NCBI GenBank assembly: GCA_946479745.1
Contig: CAMLGZ010000044.1
Span: forward strand, 1 to 6,971
Length of the DNA: 6,971 bases
Direction of reading: 5' to 3'
DNA from: an uncultured Pseudoxanthomonas sp.
GTDB taxonomy: Bacteria; Pseudomonadota; Gammaproteobacteria; Xanthomonadales; Xanthomonadaceae
Of the stretch, positions 1 through 4,739 are shown piece by piece (the stretch's first letter is position 1; the number at the start of each line of letters is the position of its first letter). The notes beneath the pieces were generated by a model. That model made no database searches and was not told where the DNA came from. It saw only the letters and a list, made by a program, of their open reading frames with translations. A program made the position numbers and the translations under genes.

Positions 1-199
1 TCCAGTCGCTGGAATGCTTGATCACCGCGCCCATCGCCACTTCGCCCAGCTGCTGGCCGTGCAGGCCGAAGCGTTCCACCAGCGCACCCAGCGTCCGCAC
101 AGACATGCCCAGATTGCCGACGTCCGAGTAGGCCGTGTTCTGCCTGCAGAACGGAATACGGACGCCGCCCAGAATTGCGACGGGACGGGCTGCTGACAT
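1..199 (-). CDS. Thiolase, acetyl-CoA C-acetyltransferase type (N-terminal part only)
   Basis: Only the first 66 codons are in the window; the gene runs off the left edge. The product starts MSAARPVAILGG and carries VRIPFCRQNTAYSD at about residues 13-26, the typical first strand and loop of thiolases (compare SGLRTPFARQATAF in E. coli FadI). A GEVAMGAVIKH segment follows near 52-62, equivalent to the conserved 'G.V.Q' strand. Thiolases condense two acetyl-CoA or cleave 3-ketoacyl-CoA in fatty acid oxidation. The catalytic Cys and His residues lie outside the window, so direction and chain-length preference cannot be judged. The ATG at 197-199 is chosen because the thiolase similarity begins within ten residues of it and a GCGAGG sequence lies about 8 bases upstream. 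The gene diverges from the gene at 301. FadI-like is my best guess at subfamily, but no symbol is assigned on so little sequence. Confidence 0.82.
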   Translation of the reverse strand, partial: MSAARPVAILGGVRIPFCRQNTAYSDVGNLGMSVRTLGALVERFGLHGQQLGEVAMGAVIKHSSDW

Positions 200-233
200 G
201 GGGAACCTCGCGGGGATCAAGTCGGGACAAGCG

Positions 234-254
234 GCCCGTTAACGCGCAACGGGC
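234..254. promoter_or_regulatory. Perfect 7-bp inverted repeat between divergent genes
   Basis: GCCCGTT (234-240) and AACGGGC (248-254) are exact inverted copies around a 7-base centre. They lie in the 101-base gap between the divergent thiolase gene and the gene at 301. The right arm touches the candidate -10 box at 254-259, so a protein bound here could affect transcription both ways. The size and symmetry would suit a dimeric repressor such as the TetR-type regulators often linked to fatty-acid genes, but no regulator is identified. A short palindrome in GC-rich DNA can also occur by chance. Confidence 0.3.
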
Positions 255-259
255 ATAAT
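254..259 (+). promoter_or_regulatory. Candidate -10 box for the gene at 301
   Basis: CATAAT matches the sigma-70 consensus TATAAT at five of six positions and is one of few AT-rich spots in this gap. It would place a transcription start near 266 and give a leader of about 35 bases before the ATG at 301. No convincing -35 hexamer lies 16-18 bases upstream, where the sequence is GC-rich, so the promoter would need an activator or is only weakly supported. Confidence 0.35.
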
Positions 260-300
260 GCGAAAGTGTAATGCCGCCACGGCACTGGGCCAACCTGACG

Positions 301-1221
301 ATGACTCAATCCGACTTCGGTGTTCATGTGATGGATGCATCTGTGATGGGCGCCTCCGTGATGGGAGTGTTCGCGCTGGAGCTCGCCGGCGGCAGCGCTC
401 CCGCCACCGCGGCCTTGTCGCAGGCCCAGGCGGGCCGGCTGGTGGAGTTGCTGGCGCGCGACCTGAGCAAACTGGTGCCGGGAGCGGACGCGCTGGAACT
501 GAGCTTCGCTGCCGCCCATTTCGACCCGGCCGAAGTGCTGCGTCCGGGCTGGCCGCTGCACCGGCGCCTGGACGAATTGCGCCAGCGCGCGCCTGGACAA
601 GGGCAAGGACCGCGAGTGATCGCTTTCGGCGCCGATAGCGGGGGCAAGGTGCCGCTGCCGTTCGTCGCCGAGGCCGGCTTGCAGGGCGGGCAGATGCGCG
701 TATTGCCGTTTCTGCTGAGCGGCGCACCGGAAACCGTGCGGGCATTGCAGGAAGATTTCGAAGAAACGCTGCTGGACCGCGGCATGGCGGGGGCCGATAC
801 CGCCTTGCTGGCCCAGGAAGGCTTCGGCGCGCAGATCGAGCACGCGCGCTACCTGACCGCGCACGACCTGGCCGCGATCATGGCCATGCAGTACCAGAAC
901 CAGGGCCTGCAGCTTCTTTGGCCGATCATCGAGACGGCGCTGCTGGATCCGGATAGTGAAGACTGGCTGGACCAACCTCCGGAACCGCTGTTGCGGTATG
1001 CGGGCGGCGAGGTGCAGATAGCGCTGCTGGACCCGGCCGCGTGGCGGCAGCGCCATGCCGGTCACCTTCAGGACGAAGATCCCGTGCGGCTGGAACGGGC
1101 TTACGAATATTTCCAAGCCCGCCAGCGGCAGATCGCGGCGGTGCTGGAAGCGCATGGGATACCGGTGACGTTCGCCTACTGCTCGGAAAGCAAAGAGGCA
1201 CGGAAGACCCTGGAAAGCTGA
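301..1221 (+). CDS. Conserved-looking hypothetical protein, function unknown
   Basis: An open frame of 306 codons from the ATG at 301 reads as a normal soluble, rather acidic protein with strong G/C at third codon positions. I do not recognise the family. No signal peptide or convincing membrane segment is seen. The N-terminus contains three in-frame copies of a Val-Met unit (VMDAS, VMGAS, VMGVF, about residues 10-24). It continues with an Ala/Leu-rich helical stretch, a central glycine-rich segment (FGADSGGKVPLPF), and a C-terminal region rich in charged helices (about 255-290, RLERAYEYFQARQRQ). The frame also has an ATG at 271, but residues 1-10 from there do not look native and no ribosome binding site favours it. 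ATG 301 also lacks a clear Shine-Dalgarno, and ATG 331, 346 or 361 are alternatives. The gene diverges from the thiolase gene and converges on sodC. Neither neighbour gives a clear functional clue. Confidence 0.75.
   Translation: MTQSDFGVHVMDASVMGASVMGVFALELAGGSAPATAALSQAQAGRLVELLARDLSKLVPGADALELSFAAAHFDPAEVLRPGWPLHRRLDELRQRAPGQGQGPRVIAFGADSGGKVPLPFVAEAGLQGGQMRVLPFLLSGAPETVRALQEDFEETLLDRGMAGADTALLAQEGFGAQIEHARYLTAHDLAAIMAMQYQNQGLQLLWPIIETALLDPDSEDWLDQPPEPLLRYAGGEVQIALLDPAAWRQRHAGHLQDEDPVRLERAYEYFQARQRQIAAVLEAHGIPVTFAYCSESKEARKTLES
328..372 (+). repeat. Three tandem 15-bp units inside the 301-1221 gene
   Basis: Units start at 328, 343 and 358, each beginning GTGATGG. The first two encode VMDAS and VMGAS and the third has diverged to VMGVF. 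The 15-base period keeps the reading frame, so copy number could change without breaking the gene. Each unit also offers a GTG or ATG that could act as a start codon. Confidence 0.6.
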
Positions 1222-1233
1222 CGCCCCTTTATT

Positions 1234-1257
1234 TGCAGGAGCGGGCCCTGCCCGCGA
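1234..1257 (+). repeat. REP-like palindromic element, left copy of an inverted pair
   Basis: The 24-base element begins TGCAGGAGCGGGC and ends GCCCGCGA. Its core is a 6-bp hairpin, GCGGGC-CCT-GCCCGC. The GTAGGAGCGGGC-type head is characteristic of REP sequences scattered between genes in pseudomonads and xanthomonads, which are mobilised by RAYT (TnpA-REP) transposases. It lies 12 bases after the stop codon of the upstream gene. It matches the copy at 1279-1302 at 23 of 24 positions in opposite orientation. Confidence 0.8.
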
Positions 1258-1278
1258 CACGCTCCATAAGAAAATCTC

Positions 1279-1302
1279 TCGCGGGCAGGGCCCGCTCCTA
1301 CA
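1279..1302 (-). repeat. REP-like palindromic element, right copy, overlapping the sodC 3' end
   Basis: On the minus strand this reads TGTAGGAGCGGGC to GCCCGCGA. It is the inverted partner of 1234-1257. The 21-base arms 1237-1257 and 1279-1299 are perfectly complementary around a 21-base spacer, a BIME-like arrangement. The transcript could fold each element alone or both together into one long stem. The element's TAG at 1298-1300 is the sodC stop codon. The pair may act as a two-way transcript end or RNA-stabilising structure between converging genes, but there is no T-run for a standard terminator. Confidence 0.82.
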
Positions 1303-1861
1303 TGGTCACCTTGATCACCCCGCAAGCCACGCGCGCACCAGCGTTGCCTGCAGGCTGGCTGGTGTAGTCGTCGGGCGCCGCATGTACCACCAGCGCGCGG
1401 CCGGCGATGTCGTTGACCGCGCCGCCGCCCAGGGTGACGCCGCTGATGTGGATATCCAGCTTGACTACGCCTTCGTTATTGGCGACCACGTTGTCCATGT
1501 CGCCGGCATGGTGCGCGCCCGATTCGGCCTTGCCGTGCGCGGCGGCGAAAGGATTGAAATGCGGGCCGGCGCTGCTGGCGTCCGCGGCGCTGCAATCGCC
1601 CTTTTCATGAACATGGAACCCGTGCGTGCTGTTGGGCGGCAACCCTCCAACGACGCCGGTGATATGTACGCCGCCGCTCATGGGCGTCAACGTGGCCTTG
1701 CCGCTGACCAGACTGCCGGAGGCCGACGCCAGGTTCACTACCGCCTGCTTGGCGGTGCCCAGGGTCGGCACTTCGACCTTGGCGGCGGGCTTGGGCGGCG
1801 GAGCGGTGCCGCAGGCGGTCAGGAAAACAGCGGTAGCGGCGGCCATCAGGGCGATGCGCAT
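1298..1861 (-). CDS. sodC: Cu/Zn superoxide dismutase, probable lipoprotein
   Basis: This 187-residue protein converts superoxide to hydrogen peroxide and oxygen in the cell envelope. Residues 1-17 form a lipoprotein signal with lipobox LTAC (Cys17), followed by a Pro/Lys-rich linker. Metal ligands line up with the family: His83, His85 and His160 for copper, His101 bridging, and His109, His118 and Asp121 for zinc. Cys90 and Cys180 give the conserved disulfide. Arg177 in GNAGARVACG is the active-site arginine that guides superoxide. The start at 1861 is supported by AAGGAG about 8 bases upstream and by the signal peptide, although the frame is open for 42 more codons. The last residues (VTM) and the stop codon run into a REP-like element, so the C-terminal tip is likely altered relative to relatives. 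It lies 147 bases downstream of ntrC in the same direction, with another REP between, so it is probably transcribed separately. Confidence 0.96.
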   Translation of the reverse strand: MRIALMAAATAVFLTACGTAPPPKPAAKVEVPTLGTAKQAVVNLASASGSLVSGKATLTPMSGGVHITGVVGGLPPNSTHGFHVHEKGDCSAADASSAGPHFNPFAAAHGKAESGAHHAGDMDNVVANNEGVVKLDIHISGVTLGGGAVNDIAGRALVVHAAPDDYTSQPAGNAGARVACGVIKVTM

Positions 1862-1965
1862 GGGAATGCTCCTTGGGAGTCGGTTGGAAACGTAACCGCG
1901 CGGCAGTTTACGCGCGATGAAAGTGGGCGCGGACAGGCTGTGGGCGCGGGTCTGTGCGGAAAGCT

Positions 1966-1988
1966 CGCGGCGGGACGCCGCTCCCACC
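1966..1988 (-). repeat. REP-like palindromic element between ntrC and sodC
   Basis: On the minus strand the 23-base element reads GTGGGAGCGGCG, then TCC, then CGCCGCGA, folding as a GCGGCG/CGCCGC hairpin with a 3-base loop. It has the same layout and length as the elements at 1234-1302. The stem's inner two base pairs differ, and both sides change together so pairing is kept. It begins 20 bases after the ntrC stop codon, and the hairpin may help end or protect the ntrC transcript. Only a short run of T follows, so it is not a classical terminator. Confidence 0.72.
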
Positions 1989-2008
1989 TGCTCTCTCCGT
2001 CTTTCGGT

Positions 2009-3427
2009 TCAACGCCGCTTGCGGCCCGGCCCCAATTTACGCGTCACCGTATTGCGGCCCACGCCCAGCTTGCTGGCTGCCTCCGCACGGCGGCCATGGG
2101 TGAAGCGCAGCGCTACTTCCAACAGCGTGCGATCGAAGAGTTCACGGGCTTCGGCATGCAACCCCTCGGTACCCTCGTCCAGACGCGCATGCGCCCACAC
2201 GGCGAGCGCCTGATGCCATTCCATCGCCTGCGGCGCGGAAACGGCGACATTGGCCGATAGCGCACCTTGCAGGTCGAAGGCAGTGATGGTTTCGCCCGGC
2301 GCCATCGCCGCCAGGCGCCAGCACACGTTTTCCAGTTCGCGCACGTTGCCGGGCCAGTCGTAAGCGCGCAGCGCTTCCAGTGCCGGAGCCGCGAAACGCT
2401 TGGCCGGTGCGCCGAGTTTGCGCGATGCGATGGCCAGGAAGTTTTCCGCCAGCTGGGCGACGTCGTCGCGGCGCTCGCGCAGCGGCGGAAGCTGCAGGCG
2501 CACCACGTCGAGCCGGTGCAGCAGATCGGCGCGAAACCGACCTTCGGTAACCAGCGCTTCCAGATTCTGGTGGGTAGCGGCAATCACGCGCACATCGACC
2601 CGGATCAGTTCGCGGCCGCCGACGCGGAAGAATTCGCCTTCGGCCAGCACCCGCAGCAACCGGGTCTGCAAAGGCAGCGGCATGTCGCCGATCTCGTCCA
2701 GGAACAGCGTGCCGCCATCGGCCTGTTCGAAACGCCCGATGTGGCGACGCTGCGCGCCGGTGAAGGCGCCGGCCTCATGGCCGAACAATTCGCTTTCCAG
2801 CAGCTCGGCGGGAATGGCCGCGGTGTTGAGCGCGATGAACGGTTTGCGTGCGCGCGGAGACTCGTGGTGCAACGCGTTGGCCACCAGCTCTTTGCCGGTG
2901 CCGGTCTCGCCGGTAATCAATACGGACAACGGCGCCTGCGCCAGACGGCCGATCGCACGGAACAGCGCGCGCATCGCCGGCGTGTCGCCGATCAGTTCGG
3001 TACTGCCGATGCCGGACGCCAGGGTTTCGGAAACCGGCTCCGGTGCAGAGCCCGCGGCGACATCGGGCAGCGCGCGCGCGGCCAGCGCAACGGCGTCGTC
3101 CAGATCGAAAGGTTTGGAAAGGAATTCGTGCGCGCCGCCGCGAAACGCGCCGGCGGTGCTGGCGATGTCGGTATAGGCCGACATCACGATCACCGGCAGT
3201 TGCGGGTGCGCGAGTTTCAGCTTGTCCAACAGCGCCAGGCCATCGTCGCCGGGCATGCGTACGTCGGTGAACAGCAGATCCGGCGCGCCTTGCGCGCTGA
3301 GCGCCTGCAGAGCGGAAGCCGCGCTGTCGAAACCATCGACCGTATAACCGGCATCGCGCAAGGCGGTTGCCAGCACGAAGCGCACCGAGCGGTCGTCGTC
3401 CACCACCCAGACACGCTGTGCATTCAT
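2009..3427 (-). CDS. ntrC: Nitrogen regulation response regulator NtrC (sigma-54 activator)
   Basis: This 472-residue protein has the standard NtrC plan. A receiver domain (1-120) has acidic residues Asp10-12, phospho-acceptor Asp55 in TDVRMPG, Ser83 and Lys105. An AAA+ domain (about 143-375) has Walker A GETGTGKE (173-180), the GAFTGA loop that contacts sigma-54 (220-225), Walker B with Asp244 and Glu245, and Arg residues in FRADLLHRL. A Fis-type helix-turn-helix at 446-465 ends in GRNTVTRKL, the NtrC signature. When phosphorylated by NtrB it should oligomerise on TGCAC-type palindromes and drive sigma-54 promoters for nitrogen assimilation. The domain set is intact, with no missing catalytic residue. 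The ATG at 3427 is preceded by GGGAGAGGGG, which comes from the edge of an intergenic repeat. It follows ntrB after a 204-base repeat-filled gap. Confidence 0.97.
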   Translation of the reverse strand: MNAQRVWVVDDDRSVRFVLATALRDAGYTVDGFDSAASALQALSAQGAPDLLFTDVRMPGDDGLALLDKLKLAHPQLPVIVMSAYTDIASTAGAFRGGAHEFLSKPFDLDDAVALAARALPDVAAGSAPEPVSETLASGIGSTELIGDTPAMRALFRAIGRLAQAPLSVLITGETGTGKELVANALHHESPRARKPFIALNTAAIPAELLESELFGHEAGAFTGAQRRHIGRFEQADGGTLFLDEIGDMPLPLQTRLLRVLAEGEFFRVGGRELIRVDVRVIAATHQNLEALVTEGRFRADLLHRLDVVRLQLPPLRERRDDVAQLAENFLAIASRKLGAPAKRFAAPALEALRAYDWPGNVRELENVCWRLAAMAPGETITAFDLQGALSANVAVSAPQAMEWHQALAVWAHARLDEGTEGLHAEARELFDRTLLEVALRFTHGRRAEAASKLGVGRNTVTRKLGPGRKRR

Positions 3428-3428
3428 G

Positions 3429-3489
3429 ACCCCTCTCCCGTCGGCGCCCCGTAGGGGGGTGCAAGGCTGAGAGGGGCTGGGATGAGGGT
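3429..3489 (-). repeat. Intergenic hairpin repeat, ntrC-proximal module
   Basis: On the minus strand the module starts ACCCTCATCCCAGCCCC and ends GGGAGAGGGGT directly before the ntrC start. CCCCTCTC (3430-3437) pairs with GAGAGGGG (3469-3476). A second GC-rich hairpin (GCGCCCC with GGGGTGC, one mismatch) is nested inside. CCCTCATCC/GAGAGGGG-type modules are abundant between genes in xanthomonads and related proteobacteria and often yield spurious small-protein calls. The module sits inside the presumed ntrBC transcript. Confidence 0.7.
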
Positions 3490-3569
3490 GCGGCGAAGCG
3501 GTGTTGCCAAAGCCGGACGTGGAACGAAGATCTGCGGTTGAACATCGCTACTCCGCCGTGCCCTCATCC
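3480..3569. repeat. Imperfect 19-bp inverted repeat linking the two ntrB-ntrC modules
   Basis: Bases 3480-3498 and the reverse complement of 3551-3569 agree at 16 of 19 positions, including a perfect GGATGAGGG/CCCTCATCC and the CGGCG block. The two modules therefore lie head to head around 52 bases of non-repeat sequence. In the ntrB-ntrC RNA this could form one long stem enclosing about 50 bases. Confidence 0.55.
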
Positions 3570-3603
3570 GCCCTCCGGGCACCTTCTCCCAAAGGGAGAA
3601 GGG
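3561..3603 (+). repeat. Intergenic hairpin repeat, ntrB-proximal module
   Basis: The module reads CCCTCATCC, then a GCCC-TCC-GGGC hairpin (3570-3580), then a perfect 9-bp hairpin CCTTCTCCC-AAA-GGGAGAAGG (3582-3602). It is the standard form of a repeat very common between genes in xanthomonads. It starts about 28 bases after the ntrB stop codon in transcription order. The stem could slow RNA decay or cause partial termination, which would make ntrC output differ from ntrB. No T-run follows on the minus strand. Confidence 0.75.
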
Positions 3604-3631
3604 ATAAGACTGACGCTGATGAGACGGATGC

Positions 3632-4702
3632 TCATGCATTGCCAAACTCCTCGTGCGTCAATATCGGCAGCAGCAGCGTGAACACGGTATGCCCCGGGCG
3701 CGACCGATAAGTCAGCGAACCGCGGTGCTCGCGCGCCACTTGCTGGGCCAGGGCCAGACCCAGGCCGCTGCCTTCGGCGCGGCCGCTGACCAAAGGCAGG
3801 AACAGATGTTCGGCCAGTTCTTCGGGCACGCCCTTGCCGTCGTCGATGATCTCCACTCGCAGCGCCATCGCATGCAGGTGATCGTGGATGCGCACGCCGT
3901 GCTCGACACGGGTGCGCAGAGTGACGCTGGCGGCGCCGGCCTGAATGGCGTTGCGCACCAGGTTCCAGATCGCCTGGGTCATGCGATCGGCATCGCCGGG
4001 GAATTCGGGAATGCTGGGGTCGTAGTCGCGTTGCACGCGCACCGACCAGCCGCCTTCGGTTTCGGCCAGGCGCAGCACGCGTTCCAGTACCACGTGGATG
4101 TTGAGCGCGGTGTGCGGGCGCTGCGGGGCGGGGGAAAGCAATTGATCCAGCAAGCCGTTGAGGCGCTCGACTTCCGATTCGATCAGGCCGATCAGTTCGC
4201 GCTCGTCTTCGTTGTCGCCGCGGTGCAGCGCGCGCCGCGCCAGCAGTTGCGCCGCGCCCTTGAGGCCGGCCAGCGGATTGCGCAGTTCATGGGCCAAACC
4301 TTTCAACGCGGCACCCAATGCGCTGGGCAGTACCTGTGCGGGATCCAGCGCCGGGAATTCGTCCAGCGGATGCGCTTCCAGCAACCAGCCGCCGTCGTCG
4401 AGACGCGACAGCCAGCCTTCGGCGAAGCGCTGCGATTCGCCTGGCAGGCCCAAGGCCATGCGGTGCAGTCGCAGCACATCGCGGTCGGTGTTTTCCAGGA
4501 AACGCGCCATGGCATCGCCATCCATTTCCAATGCCGCAAGGGGTTGGCCGAACAGGCGTCGTGCGCTGACGCCCATCCAGCGCGCAAAAGCCGGGTTGAC
4601 GCCAAGGATCGAACCCTCGGCGTCCGCCCAGGCCACCGCCGTGCTGAGCACATCGGCGGCGGGCCCGTCTGTCAGCACTTTCTTAGGGGCCAGGGGCGAC
4701 AT
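3632..4702 (-). CDS. ntrB: Nitrogen regulation sensor histidine kinase NtrB (GlnL)
   Basis: This 356-residue soluble kinase has no membrane segments, as expected for NtrB. A PAS domain (about 12-115) is followed by the dimerisation/phosphotransfer helix with His138 in LAHELRNPLAG. The ATPase domain has the N-box WNLVRNA (Asn247, Asn251), G1 box DDGKGVP (287-293), an F-box phenylalanine near 301, and G2 box GSGLGLAL (311-318). It should phosphorylate NtrC under nitrogen limitation and, with unmodified P-II, dephosphorylate it under excess. The ATG at 4702 has no good Shine-Dalgarno and overlaps an NtrC palindrome. A GTG at codon 9 (4676-4678) is a weaker alternative that would keep the PAS domain whole. 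It begins 37 bases after the amtB stop, so read-through from glnK-amtB is possible as well as local initiation. Confidence 0.96.
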   Translation of the reverse strand: MSPLAPKKVLTDGPAADVLSTAVAWADAEGSILGVNPAFARWMGVSARRLFGQPLAALEMDGDAMARFLENTDRDVLRLHRMALGLPGESQRFAEGWLSRLDDGGWLLEAHPLDEFPALDPAQVLPSALGAALKGLAHELRNPLAGLKGAAQLLARRALHRGDNEDERELIGLIESEVERLNGLLDQLLSPAPQRPHTALNIHVVLERVLRLAETEGGWSVRVQRDYDPSIPEFPGDADRMTQAIWNLVRNAIQAGAASVTLRTRVEHGVRIHDHLHAMALRVEIIDDGKGVPEELAEHLFLPLVSGRAEGSGLGLALAQQVAREHRGSLTYRSRPGHTVFTLLLPILTHEEFGNA

Positions 4703-4719
4703 TGCACCAGTTTAGTGCA
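4703..4719 (-). promoter_or_regulatory. NtrC-binding site at the ntrB start
   Basis: The minus strand reads TGCACTAAACTGGTGCA, one base away from the classical enteric NtrC consensus TGCACTAAAATGGTGCA. With one more base on each side, the TTGCAC/GTGCAA arms are a perfect 6-bp palindrome, whose last bases touch the ntrB ATG (4700-4702). In E. coli an NtrC site at the glnL promoter represses transcription of the kinase-regulator pair, and the same role is likely here. The match is seen directly; repression is inferred. Confidence 0.8.
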
Positions 4720-4731
4720 ATGCCGCCCCCA
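4717..4731 (-). promoter_or_regulatory. Possible sigma-54 -24/-12 element before ntrB
   Basis: The minus strand has TGG (4731-4729) and TTGC (4720-4717) with the GG and GC exactly ten bases apart, as sigma-54 promoters need. The bases between (GGGCGGCA) do not match the CACG part of the consensus. The start of transcription would fall near 4705, leaving almost no leader before the ntrB ATG. The TTGC is shared with the NtrC palindrome. Because of the overlap and poor middle match this is a tentative call. Confidence 0.25.
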
Positions 4732-4739
4732 GAACGCCA

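Noticed and set aside
272..284. Small TGCCG-CCA-CGGCA hairpin before the 301 start
   Set aside because: A five-pair stem in GC-rich DNA is expected by chance, and no associated sequence suggests a function.
217..1260. 347-codon minus-strand open frame opposite the 301-1221 gene
   Set aside because: Its product is rich in Arg, His, Gln and Pro without hydrophobic patterning, as expected for the antisense of a GC-rich gene. The plus-strand frame has the normal codon bias and protein-like composition.
1924..1950. Direct repeat GTGGGCGCGG twice upstream of sodC
   Set aside because: Ten GC-rich bases repeated once are weak evidence for an operator, and no promoter is seen beside them.
1862..1987. 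42-codon N-terminal extension of sodC
   Set aside because: The extension covers the REP-like element and precedes a clear Shine-Dalgarno and lipoprotein signal peptide at 1861.
2267..3454. 395-codon plus-strand open frame opposite ntrC
   Set aside because: It mirrors ntrC, whose domain motifs are unambiguous. Long antisense frames are common at this GC content, and the product resembles no protein.
3424..3645. 73-codon minus-strand frame between ntrB and ntrC
   Set aside because: Its translation (FSLWEKVPGGRMRA) is the typical spurious product of the intergenic repeat family.
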